45,964 nucleotides of DNA from Fimenecus sp045631225 (GTDB taxonomy: Bacteria > Bacillota > Clostridia > Oscillospirales > Acutalibacteraceae). A model generated the notes under the pieces. That model worked only from the letters and a program-made list of their open reading frames with translations, had not been told where the DNA came from and made no database searches. Where the stretch lies: assembly GCA_045631225.1 (NCBI GenBank), contig JAZQUG010000035.1, forward strand, positions 1-45,964. Reading direction: 5' to 3'. Shown one piece after another: positions 17,801 to 26,050 of this stretch (position 1 is the stretch's first letter; the number at the start of each line of letters is the position of its first letter). Made by a program: the position numbers and the translations under genes.

Positions 17801-17802
17801 TC

Positions 17803-17837
17803 AAAAACCGCTTAACATCAACGTTTAAGCGGTTTTT
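17803..17837 (+). terminator. Element-encoded terminator after tRNA-Trp
   Basis: A 13-bp stem AAAAACCGCTTAA/TTAAGCGGTTTTT (17803-17815, 17825-17837) starts 3 bp after the tRNA. It replaces the displaced native terminator, which is now beyond the right attachment site. Confidence 0.88.
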
Positions 17838-17843
17838 ATTTTT

Positions 17844-17889
17844 TTCTAAAATTCTCAAAAACACGTTTTTCTAAAATTTTTCTAAAATT
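17844..17889 (+). repeat. Left cluster of TTCTAAAATT repeats, probable integrase arm sites
   Basis: Three perfect copies of TTCTAAAATT lie at 17844-17853, 17869-17878 and 17880-17889. Matching copies lie near the other end of the element (40265-40296). Similar short direct repeats bind the N-terminal domain of Tn916- and lambda-type integrases. The rest of 17890-18025 is noncoding; AATCCCCT/AGGGGATT arms with a long spacer lie near 17921-17967. Confidence 0.65.
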
Positions 17890-18025
17890 TCGTAAAATCA
17901 CAACTTTTTAAAAAGTCGACAATCCCCTATTCAGAGCCATTTTCAGGCCCTTGTTTCAGGGGATTTCTTTTTGAAAAAAATTCCGAAAAAAATTCTGAAA
18001 GCGATAATCAAGTAGATTTTACCCT

Positions 18026-19183
18026 TTAATCGTCAATTTCGTTTGTAATCTTTTCAAATGTTAACGACTTTTCAATCATCTCGCCTGTACGGATTTTCGC
18101 ATTAGAATCCGTATGAGCATAAAAGTTAAGCGTTGTTGATGGTTGGGAATGTCCCAACCAATGCTGAACATCCACAATGGATGCACCATTGCTTATGAGA
18201 TTTGATGCTGCACTATGTCGCAAATCATGAAGTCGGATGCATGGCAAATGACTTTTCTTCACAATGTCGTGAAAAGTGCTTGTGAGATAGTTAGGCGTGA
18301 TTATAGAGCCATCCTCCCACACAAATACCAAATCATTTTCCGCATAACTCTGTGGAAACAGTTTGGAATATATCATCCTGCGTTCTTTCAGAGTCAACAA
18401 CAAATCTCTCATTGATGGTGTAAGCGGTAGTGTTCTGCAACTGCTTGCATTCTTGGTGGCTGACTTCAGATAGTTTTCCTCGTTATGCTGAATCATAGTT
18501 CTGCATATAGTAAACTGGTTATTCTCAAAGTCCACCTTATCCCAACAAAGTCCCAAAGCCTCACTTCGTCGCAATCCGTATACCGAAATAAACTGAACAA
18601 GAGGTTGCAGGATATGTCCGTCAAAGAGTGCTGATAGTTCCATAAGCTGAGAATAAGTCAGGAACTGTCCTTCGAACTTTTGAATTTTAGGTAGTCTTGC
18701 TAACGATGCAGGATTACTTAAAATCATTTCAAGTCGCAAAGCATCATTCAATGATTTCGAAATAATTCTGTGACAATGTCTGACACTTTGTGGCGAAAGA
18801 TTCCTTCGTGTTGTGAGGAAATGATAAAAATCCTCAAGATGTCGCACACGAAGTTCAGTCAACTTCATCTTATTGCCCTTGAAATACGGGATGATATGGT
18901 TCTTAAGTTTTTCCCGATAGCCTCTTATCGTCGAAGGCTGAAGCTCTGAGATAGTCTTTTCAAACCAATTCTCAAGATATTCATAGAACATCAGATTTTC
19001 AGCCGAAATATTACATCCTTCATGTTCTGCAAGCCACCTGTTCAGCATAGCCTGAGCAGCTTTTTTGTTGCCTTTTTCCGACAAACATGTGGATATCCAT
19101 TTGTTTTTGCGTTTACCAAAGTCATCAATATAATTGATAACCATGTAATATTTTCCGTTCTTAATATGTAGACTTCCTGTCAT
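18026..19183 (-). CDS. Tyrosine-type site-specific integrase
   Basis: The catalytic set of tyrosine recombinases is complete: Arg205 in VYGLRRSEALGL, HDLR (His319, Arg322), LGHS (His345) and the nucleophile Tyr355 in NFYAHT. An N-terminal AP2-like/arm-binding domain (MTGSLHIKNGKYYMVINY) and a SAM-like core-binding domain (about 60-155) precede the catalytic domain (about 173-385). It should insert and excise the element at the tRNA-Trp 3' end, which lies 226 bp away. The ATG at 19183 is chosen because AGGAG lies 7 bp upstream; an in-frame upstream start would give 393 residues. It begins 4 bp after the excisionase-like stop, so the two form an operon. Confidence 0.94.
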   Translation of the reverse strand: MTGSLHIKNGKYYMVINYIDDFGKRKNKWISTCLSEKGNKKAAQAMLNRWLAEHEGCNISAENLMFYEYLENWFEKTISELQPSTIRGYREKLKNHIIPYFKGNKMKLTELRVRHLEDFYHFLTTRRNLSPQSVRHCHRIISKSLNDALRLEMILSNPASLARLPKIQKFEGQFLTYSQLMELSALFDGHILQPLVQFISVYGLRRSEALGLCWDKVDFENNQFTICRTMIQHNEENYLKSATKNASSCRTLPLTPSMRDLLLTLKERRMIYSKLFPQSYAENDLVFVWEDGSIITPNYLTSTFHDIVKKSHLPCIRLHDLRHSAASNLISNGASIVDVQHWLGHSQPSTTLNFYAHTDSNAKIRTGEMIEKSLTFEKITNEIDD

Positions 19184-19187
19184 AATG

Positions 19188-19418
19188 TTACTCCTTTCTG
19201 ACAACAATGTCGTCGGTGGAGTCTACTCCAACGGAATGTACGTGTTGCTCTTTTTCTAAATACTCAATTAAATATGCTTTGGGTATGCGAATCTGATGTT
19301 TTACCCATACGCATTTGAGTTCACCGCTATGAATTAAATCATAGGCAGTATTCTTGCCAATCTTGAGTAAAGAGCATAAATCCTTGATTGTAAGAATGTC
19401 ATCATGCTGATTAAACAT
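19188..19418 (-). CDS. Excisionase-like helix-turn-helix protein
   Basis: This small basic protein (76 residues from this start) has the MerR-type winged-helix pattern of excisionase family proteins: ILTIKDLCSLLKIGKNTAYDLIHSGELKCVWVKHQIRIPKAYLIEYLEK. It lies immediately upstream of the integrase and probably directs excision. An in-frame ATG at 19433 would give 81 residues; neither start has a good Shine-Dalgarno, and the shorter form fits the family's N-terminus better. The C-terminal 15 residues are acidic and probably unstructured. Confidence 0.82.
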   Translation of the reverse strand: MFNQHDDILTIKDLCSLLKIGKNTAYDLIHSGELKCVWVKHQIRIPKAYLIEYLEKEQHVHSVGVDSTDDIVVRKE

Positions 19419-19433
19419 AATTCTTTCATGCAA

Positions 19434-19896
19434 AAAATCTTTGAGGAATAATTATATTATCTCTTAATTTAAAAATTTGTCAAACCACTCAATGAGTGTA
19501 TTGAATAAATCATCACTCATTTGAACGCAAAATTTTGTGCAATTTGCATCAAAGCAATGCCATTTTACACCCAATTCATTTATTAATGCACAAAACAGTC
19601 CTTGAAATGTTTATAAATAATTTACAATTTCTATATTAATCAAATTAAACACCAAACAATTTATTGCAAAAAAACACTCTAATAATATCTAATTATTATC
19701 TACTAACACAAACACTCTTGAGATTTCATTATCTTATAGTTTAATACTTTAGCGAAAACAAAAATACGCCTATGAAGTTAGAAAACTCATCTAACCTCAT
19801 AGGCATTTTACATTAGTCAACCTTCAAGTTTTAAACCAACAAGAAAATTTGATATTTTTACATCTTCAACAATAATTCTATTTTGTGAGACATAGT
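19434..19896. other. Noncoding gap with bidirectional hairpin
   Basis: This AT-rich gap has no convincing gene. It holds the upstream region of the excisionase gene and, at 19768-19804, a hairpin GCCTATGAAGTTAG/CTAACCTCATAGGC (one mismatch) flanked by A and T runs. The hairpin probably terminates the 1264-residue LRR gene. A related, degraded hairpin occurs near 32302-32334. Confidence 0.6.
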
Positions 19897-22800
19897 TTAT
19901 CTGAATATCGAAATAAAGAAATCTTTTATTGGATTGAAAATCATTCTAAAGAATGACGCAATTTTCTGCCAGAAGGTTTCCTCTTCAATTTCAAAGGTAA
20001 CGGATGTTTTACCTGAGTAGTTTCCGATGCCTGTGATTTCGGCTGTTGCTGTTCCGACTTCGGTATTATTCTTGTATGTTACAGTATAATCAACACCCTC
20101 TGTGAGAGTCTGTTCTCCGTTCGCAACAACAAGTTCCGGCTTGATTTCAGCACCTGTATAAGCCTGATTCTCAACAGGAGCAACAACGATGGTTCCAATG
20201 TCTTTTGTAATGATTGTGAAGTTCGCTACGCTTGCAAGAACCTTGTAAGTCCCTTTACCGCTGACAAGAACTTTTGCAGTACCAACATTTACATTGTCTG
20301 AATATTTAACTGTAAAGTCTGTATTTTCAGTAAGTTTTTTATCTGAAACTTTTACATTCACTTTGGGTTCAATTTCTTTGCCTGTATATACTTGATTAGG
20401 GATTGCATCGATAATAAATGTGCTGACAGGAATACCTTTACTGAGAGCATATGAGTGAGCATAGGAATTTTCCACGCAGTAGATTGTAAGTGAATCACAT
20501 CCGTCAAAAGCATCACCTGCAATATCTGTAACAACAGGAGAAATAACTGCAGTTTCAAGATTTTCGCAGTTTGCGAAGGCAGCAGATTTAATTGTGGTTA
20601 CATTACCACCCACAGACAGTGTTTCAAGATTTGCGCAATTCTCAAATGATGAAGCCTCAATCACTTCAAGCTCCGTTGCTTCTTCTTTCTTGTTTTCACC
20701 CAACATAACAAGATTTACGCCTGAGCCTGTAAAACTGTTAGGATAAATTTTCTCTACACCTTTGAAATCAAAATCAGCAAGAAGTGTATCATCTGCAAAA
20801 GCATATTCACCAATAAGCTTTACATCGGACTCCCATTCAAAGGTTGTGAGTGAATCACAGCTGTTGAATGCACTTTTCGGAATAAGCTTTACATTTGGTG
20901 ACATACGAACCTTAACAAGGCTGTCACAATCATAAAAGGCTGATTCATCAATATCAAGAACTGAATCAGGAATATAAAGTTCAGTAAGGGAATCGCAATT
21001 TTGGAAAGCTGATTTACCAATCATTCTTAAAGACTCCGGAAGTGAGTTTTCTGAAAACTTGATATTTGAGCCCGAGAATGTACCTTCTTCAATTGAAACA
21101 AGATTTTTCGGTAATACAATATTTTCAATTGAACTATTCTCAAAAGCAAATTTTCCTATTTCTGTTACAGAATCAGGAACAATAAGAGTTTCTTCATAAT
21201 CATAATTACTGAAGAAGTAATCAGGGATTCTCTTTACTGTATCACCAATTACAACTTTTTCAATGCTACTTTCCGCAAACGGAGAAATATTTTCATTATC
21301 AGGGTAATAAAACTCACAATTCTCAGCATTAAAATATACTGTTGTTACTGTTTTTGGAATAGCGTTTTTACCAAGAGACTTTACACTTTTCGGTACTGTA
21401 AATTCAGTAAGGGAAGTGCATCCCTCAAATGCTCCTACACCTATTTCCGTTACAGAATCAGAAATAGTAAGCCTTCTAAGCGATGAACAATTTTTAAATA
21501 CGTCTTTACCGAGAGATTTTACATTTTTTGGTACTGTAAATTCAGTAAGAGAAGCACAGCCTTCAAATGTCCCTATACCTATTTCCGTCACAGAATCAGA
21601 AACTGTAAGATTTTTAAGCGATGTACAATTCTTGAATGCATTTGTTCCGATAATTTCAACCGAATCAGGTATTACGATGGTTTCAACTGCATTCTGTTCT
21701 TCAAAAACAGAGTCGGTAAGTACCTTTACATCGTTTCCGATAGTGATATTTTTAAACCCGCCATTACCCATATTCTGAAAAGCTTCAGTATATGTTAAAC
21801 CACCACTGTTTGGTGTCAGATTAGGAATATTGTAATAAAGGTATGTAAGATTTGTAGAACCGAATGCCTGCTTACCTATATATACAAGATTCTTTTCAAG
21901 TCTTATTTCACCACTTAAATTTTCACACATCTCAAATGCGTAAGCCCCAATTTTCACAAGTGATTCAGGGAAATCGATAAATTTAAGAGATTTGCAATAA
22001 CGAAAAGCGCTTTTTCCGATAGTTTTCAGATTATCAGAAAGCACAACACTTTCAAGATTTTTGCAATTGCGAAATGAATTTGTACCGATAACAGTAACGC
22101 TTTCAGTAATGACAATACTTGTCAATGGTGTTTCCTCAAAGCATCCTTCGGGGATTTCTGTGAGTTCATCAGAAAAAACAAATGAATCGATTATTGTTCC
22201 CGCAAATGAACCTATACCGAGAGTGGTTATTTTTTCACCGCTGACACCTATAGTTTTTAAATTCTCACACAAGTTAAAGCTATCCTTACCAATTGTATGA
22301 AGTTCATCAGAAAACTGTACATTCTCAAGAGCTGTACAATACAAAAAGGCTTCGTCACCTATTTCTGTCACACCGGGTGCTATAACCGTTGTCAGGCTTT
22401 CGCAGTTTTTGAAAAGTGCGTCTGGTAATTTTATGATGTTATTGTTAAAGGTTATAGTTTCAAGTGTAGTACAATCCTCAAACGCATTCGCACCGAAGGA
22501 AACTTCCTTTTCCATATTGTATTCAAGTGTTTTCAACTTTTCGCAATACTGAAAAGCATACATGCCTATCTTTTCGATAGTGTCGGGTAATTTTATATAT
22601 TCGGCAGGACAATTCACCAAACCAAGGTGACCGATTTCAGTTACAGGCTTACCCCCAAGAGTGTCGGGCACAATAAGTGTTCCTGTCTCTTTTCCTGTAT
22701 AATCGGTGACAATCGCTTTATTTTCGTTGATAAAGTATCTGAAGTCACCTTCCGTAGACCATTCTATTTCTCCTCGTGGAGCAAAATAAGTCCAGCCCTT

Positions 22801-23691
22801 ATCCTGATAATTATCAATATATCCCATTCTGTTAATGCCCACTAAACAAGCATAAACACTTTCAATAGGTTGATTCTTTACTATAACAGCCTTAGGTTTT
22901 CTGTTGATATAACTGCTGAAAGGTGTTTCTTCACAACATGTAATTTCTCCTTCAACAATTATTTCATTCATTGTTTCATCGCCTCTGTCAAGGAAGAAGC
23001 AATTCTTTTCAAGTCTTACAAAATCACTTTGGATAGTAACATTCTTTACCTTTGAATATCTGAAAGCATTTGTGCCAATGGTAAGTTCTTTTCCTTCGCC
23101 ACCGTAAAATACAACATCAGTAATCGGCGTGTATGCTATAAAGCCTTCTTCTACTTTTTCAAGTTTTTTGCTGACAATGTCTATATCTGACAGCGCAGAA
23201 CAACCGTAAAAAGCATAGGCTCCGATTTCCTTAAGATTTTCAGAGAGATGTACTGTTTTAAGTTTAGAACAACAAGAAAATGCATCTTCTCCGATATATT
23301 CTACTGAGTCAGGAATATGAATTTTTTCAATATGTTGCAAAGAGGTATTAGTTATTTCCTCTCCCGTATCAAGAAGTCTGCTTCCGATGGGACTGAAAGA
23401 AAACGCATCAATCCTTTTAACAGGCATACCCTCTATTTCAGACGGAATAGTAACGCTTGTTTGTTTACCTGTGTAATAAAAGATTGTCACTTCATTGTTT
23501 TCAACGTAGTAAAGATAGTTGCCATATGTTTTAAGACTTTCTTCATCTATTAATTTTACCTCTTCATCTTCTTCTGCCGATGCGTTAAATGTAAATAAAT
23601 TATCAAATCCCATATTTGCCATTGGTATTGAACTGAAAAGCATCATAATAACGATAGCTATTGATAATATTTTCTTAAAAGTTTTATTCAT
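19897..23691 (-). CDS. Large secreted BspA-like LRR surface protein with Ig-like repeats
   Basis: The 1264-residue protein starts with a signal peptide (MNKTFKKILSIAIVIMMLF...NASA). About 35 LRR_5/BspA units follow (about 40-1080), with repeated themes VTEIGKFAFENC, LPDSVEIIG and IPESLRMIGKSAF. Two related Ig-like domains then follow (about 1100-1240), containing YTGKEIEPKVNV and YTGAEIKPELVV. The tail FWQKIASFFRMIFNPIKDFF is an aromatic amphipathic segment like that of other surface proteins here. ATG 23691 is chosen because AAAGGTGG precedes it; a GTG at 23703 overlaps that site. It lies 58 bp after an anti-sigma-like gene and probably belongs to its operon. No LPXTG or dockerin is present. 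Likely an adhesin or glycan-binding protein. Confidence 0.9.
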   Translation of the reverse strand: MNKTFKKILSIAIVIMMLFSSIPMANMGFDNLFTFNASAEEDEEVKLIDEESLKTYGNYLYYVENNEVTIFYYTGKQTSVTIPSEIEGMPVKRIDAFSFSPIGSRLLDTGEEITNTSLQHIEKIHIPDSVEYIGEDAFSCCSKLKTVHLSENLKEIGAYAFYGCSALSDIDIVSKKLEKVEEGFIAYTPITDVVFYGGEGKELTIGTNAFRYSKVKNVTIQSDFVRLEKNCFFLDRGDETMNEIIVEGEITCCEETPFSSYINRKPKAVIVKNQPIESVYACLVGINRMGYIDNYQDKGWTYFAPRGEIEWSTEGDFRYFINENKAIVTDYTGKETGTLIVPDTLGGKPVTEIGHLGLVNCPAEYIKLPDTIEKIGMYAFQYCEKLKTLEYNMEKEVSFGANAFEDCTTLETITFNNNIIKLPDALFKNCESLTTVIAPGVTEIGDEAFLYCTALENVQFSDELHTIGKDSFNLCENLKTIGVSGEKITTLGIGSFAGTIIDSFVFSDELTEIPEGCFEETPLTSIVITESVTVIGTNSFRNCKNLESVVLSDNLKTIGKSAFRYCKSLKFIDFPESLVKIGAYAFEMCENLSGEIRLEKNLVYIGKQAFGSTNLTYLYYNIPNLTPNSGGLTYTEAFQNMGNGGFKNITIGNDVKVLTDSVFEEQNAVETIVIPDSVEIIGTNAFKNCTSLKNLTVSDSVTEIGIGTFEGCASLTEFTVPKNVKSLGKDVFKNCSSLRRLTISDSVTEIGVGAFEGCTSLTEFTVPKSVKSLGKNAIPKTVTTVYFNAENCEFYYPDNENISPFAESSIEKVVIGDTVKRIPDYFFSNYDYEETLIVPDSVTEIGKFAFENSSIENIVLPKNLVSIEEGTFSGSNIKFSENSLPESLRMIGKSAFQNCDSLTELYIPDSVLDIDESAFYDCDSLVKVRMSPNVKLIPKSAFNSCDSLTTFEWESDVKLIGEYAFADDTLLADFDFKGVEKIYPNSFTGSGVNLVMLGENKKEEATELEVIEASSFENCANLETLSVGGNVTTIKSAAFANCENLETAVISPVVTDIAGDAFDGCDSLTIYCVENSYAHSYALSKGIPVSTFIIDAIPNQVYTGKEIEPKVNVKVSDKKLTENTDFTVKYSDNVNVGTAKVLVSGKGTYKVLASVANFTIITKDIGTIVVAPVENQAYTGAEIKPELVVANGEQTLTEGVDYTVTYKNNTEVGTATAEITGIGNYSGKTSVTFEIEEETFWQKIASFFRMIFNPIKDFFISIFR

Positions 23692-23749
23692 AAATTTATC
23701 CACCTTTCCTTTGGAATAGCTTATAAGTACTGTGTCCTACAAAAATATT

Positions 23750-24712
23750 TTATTCTTTGAATATCATAAATGAACAGGACACTGTTTTATATCTAATCGT
23801 TACCATAACCTTTTCTTCTGTTTCATCAGAAAAATCATCAAAAGTCAGGATATAATCCTTCTCGAAAATTTCTTTTTCTGTACCGTCACTGAATACAGCA
23901 AATACCCTCATATCCTTTAAATCAAATTTTGCTAAATCACTTGATGTGAATGTGAAGTCATCAGGGAATAACGCATAAACGGATGAAAGCAATGCTGTGT
24001 TTTCCGTATTGATAACACGGACAGCAAAGGATTCTTCAAAACCTCCGTATTTAATGGTTATTTTTTCATAACCGGCTTTTGTACCAAAAGTGGGTGATAC
24101 TGAAATTTCATACTGACCGGATGACAGCTTTTGTGAATTATCGTCTGAATAGGAAATAACAACAGTCAGTCCGTTCAGATTAAGGCTTTCACCAACTTTA
24201 TACTCCCGTTTGAAAGAATCAGAAAATAAAAGTTCAATTTTTTTCGCCTGAGGAATTGTCTGCTGTGAAGCTGTTTCTGTTTCAGGCTTTTCAGTTGTTG
24301 CTTCTTCGCTATGTTTTTCTGTTGTAACCTCGTGTTCAAACAAGTTCTGTACCCAATTTGATGCAGATTTAAGCATATTGATATTAGTCGTTTTTTCAAC
24401 AGTTGTATTAAGCGTCGCAACTGCCACAACTACAGCACAGGCTGCTGCAACAATTTTCAAAAAACTGTTTTTCTTTATAAAACCTGCATTTTCCATAAAC
24501 TCACGTTTTGAAATCAAAGGTAATATAGTCCCTTCAAAATCTTCGCGTATTGCATTGATTGCATTTGCACATTCATCAATAAAATCGAAGTCTGCATCTT
24601 CTTTTGTAAGTTCTTCATCAATAAGAGAATCAAGATATCTGCACATAAGTGATTTGAAATTCTCCTCAAAATCAGGATGAAGAAAATGTTCTTTTCTTAT
24701 TGCTGTTTGCAT
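23750..24712 (-). CDS. Membrane anti-sigma-factor-like protein with extracellular Ig-like region
   Basis: The 320-residue protein has a cytoplasmic helical N-terminal part (about 1-80, rich in Asp, Glu and Phe), one membrane segment (about 84-104, FLKIVAAACAVVVAVATL), a Thr/Glu-rich spacer with repeated TTEK motifs (about 125-150) and an outside region (about 155-320) with two Ig-like units. The first unit, KREYKVGESLNLNGLTVVISYSDD, matches Big_3-type repeats. No classical zinc-binding anti-sigma motif is seen. It starts 16 bp after an ECF sigma gene, the usual place for the cognate anti-sigma. I infer that it holds the sigma factor and responds to an outside signal; this is supported by order and topology, not by a recognised family match. 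Confidence 0.72.
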   Translation of the reverse strand: MQTAIRKEHFLHPDFEENFKSLMCRYLDSLIDEELTKEDADFDFIDECANAINAIREDFEGTILPLISKREFMENAGFIKKNSFLKIVAAACAVVVAVATLNTTVEKTTNINMLKSASNWVQNLFEHEVTTEKHSEEATTEKPETETASQQTIPQAKKIELLFSDSFKREYKVGESLNLNGLTVVISYSDDNSQKLSSGQYEISVSPTFGTKAGYEKITIKYGGFEESFAVRVINTENTALLSSVYALFPDDFTFTSSDLAKFDLKDMRVFAVFSDGTEKEIFEKDYILTFDDFSDETEEKVMVTIRYKTVSCSFMIFKE

Positions 24713-24728
24713 TTACCGTTCCTCCTTT

Positions 24729-25250
24729 CTAAAAATCGGTATTATACACTATTTCTTTAATTTTGTTTCTTAACCGCATCAGTTTCATCGACATGGCAGG
24801 TCGTGAAACTCCTGACTCTTCAGCCATTTTCTCAACACTCATTTTTTGTATGTAGCGCAGAGAATAAATTTCCTTTTCTTTTTCAGTAAGGCAGGAAATA
24901 AGTGTTTCTGCAAAAGCATCAAAGTCTATTTCGTCAATCCTTTGAAAAAACTCGGTTTCTGTACTTATTTCAACCTCGTCAATGGACACATTACGCTTTA
25001 AATCTTTTGCGTTCTTTTCTCTCTGCCGTTTGACGAAATTATCTGCCGTTCTGTAAAGAAAAGCTCTCGGATTTTCAAAGCTTTCACCTGATTTAAGTTT
25101 CTTATAAAACAAGGTGAAGGTTTCCTGCACGCAGTCGTCTGCTTCTTCACGGTTTCCCGAAAGCCTTGCAAGGCAGTAGTTAAAAAGTTTTATGCGATAC
25201 TCTGCATAGCACTCTTCAAAAAGCTTATTCAATTGTTTTTCACTTTTCAC
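24729..25250 (-). CDS. ECF-type RNA polymerase sigma factor
   Basis: This 173-residue protein has sigma region 2 (FEECYAEYRIKLFNYCLARLSGN...DDCVQETFTLFYKKL...PRAFLYRTADNFVKRQ) and region 4 (LTEKEKEIYSLRYIQKMSVEKMAEESGVSRPAMSMKLMRLRNKI). The GTG at 25250 is preferred because GGGGGTG lies 5 bp upstream; an ATG at 25295 would add 15 residues but lacks a ribosome binding site. It is the first gene of a sigma/anti-sigma/surface-protein operon. ECF factors often drive their own operon, so the 1264-residue protein is its most likely target. Being carried on a mobile element, the circuit would move with its target. Confidence 0.9.
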   Translation of the reverse strand: MKSEKQLNKLFEECYAEYRIKLFNYCLARLSGNREEADDCVQETFTLFYKKLKSGESFENPRAFLYRTADNFVKRQREKNAKDLKRNVSIDEVEISTETEFFQRIDEIDFDAFAETLISCLTEKEKEIYSLRYIQKMSVEKMAEESGVSRPAMSMKLMRLRNKIKEIVYNTDF

Positions 25251-25407
25251 TGCTTCACCCCCATCAAGAAAATGACCACTTTCTTTAGCTTTCATTATGT
25301 AGTCAGCTTAAATCGAAAATGTAACAAAAATTTTTATTGATTTCTTAACATAATATTATCACACTTTTCTATGCTGGGCAAATTGGAAAAGATTTAAAAA
25401 AGTTACA

Positions 25408-25965
25408 TTGTCGTTTGCATACTTTACAAACCTTACAGACATAACACTTCCAGACAGTATTAAGTCTATTGAAAGTTCAGCTTTTGAGAAATGTAAAAGT
25501 CTCACAAGTGTATATTACGCTGGCACAAAAGAACAATGGAATGATATCGTTATAGAGAATACTTATAGTTTGAATTCCCACCTTCTCAATGCCAATATTT
25601 ATTTCAATCATATCATTGAAGATTCACTTATATTATCAATTTACGAGCCTTCTACTACAACAACCCGTTACAATGACGGTATTGTTCTCCATGCAAACCT
25701 TGAGGGTGATATTCCCGATGGATGCACACTTATATGGGGTGCAAACAATTCCAATTTCAGTACATCTCAATCCGCAAACGGCGATTCAATGCAAATCATC
25801 TCTAAAAGCAAGGGATATACAACATTTACATTAAAGCTTGTTGATGCAGAAGGCTACACTCTTGCCGAGGACAGCATTGAAATGTACTCAAAATCAGGCT
25901 TCTTCGACAAAATCGGTGGTTTCTTCCGCGGCCTCTTCGGCTTAACAAAGATTTATGAAAACTAA
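25408..25965 (+). pseudogene. 3' remnant of an LRR surface protein gene
   Basis: The open frame (about 185 residues, from a TTG with no ribosome binding site) begins inside an LRR array (LTDITLPDSIKSIESSAFEKC), continues through the typical end-of-array segment VYYAGTKEQWNDIVI, an Ig-like domain (about 65-160) and the tail GFFDKIGGFFRGLFGLTKIYEN. There is no start region or signal peptide, so it is the C-terminal end of a larger protein whose 5' part was lost. It could be a silent recombination donor. Orientation is opposite to the sigma operon next to it. Confidence 0.72.
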
Positions 25966-25990
25966 TCTAATTACAATTTAATAACATCAT

Positions 25991-26038
25991 AAAAAAAGAG
26001 GCTGGCTCATCAAAATGAGCCAGTCTCTGTTCCTTTTT
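25991..26038. terminator. Bidirectional terminator
   Basis: A 13-bp stem (25998-26010 with 26015-26027, one mismatch; core CTGGCTCAT/ATGAGCCAG) is flanked by A7 on the left and by a T-run on the right. It ends both the LRR remnant and the convergent relaxase gene. Confidence 0.85.
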
Positions 26039-26050
26039 ATGGTTCTATTT

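Noticed and set aside
21416..21778. A 120-codon plus-strand frame inside the LRR gene
   Set aside because: It is the antisense reading of LRR repeats, with no start signals.
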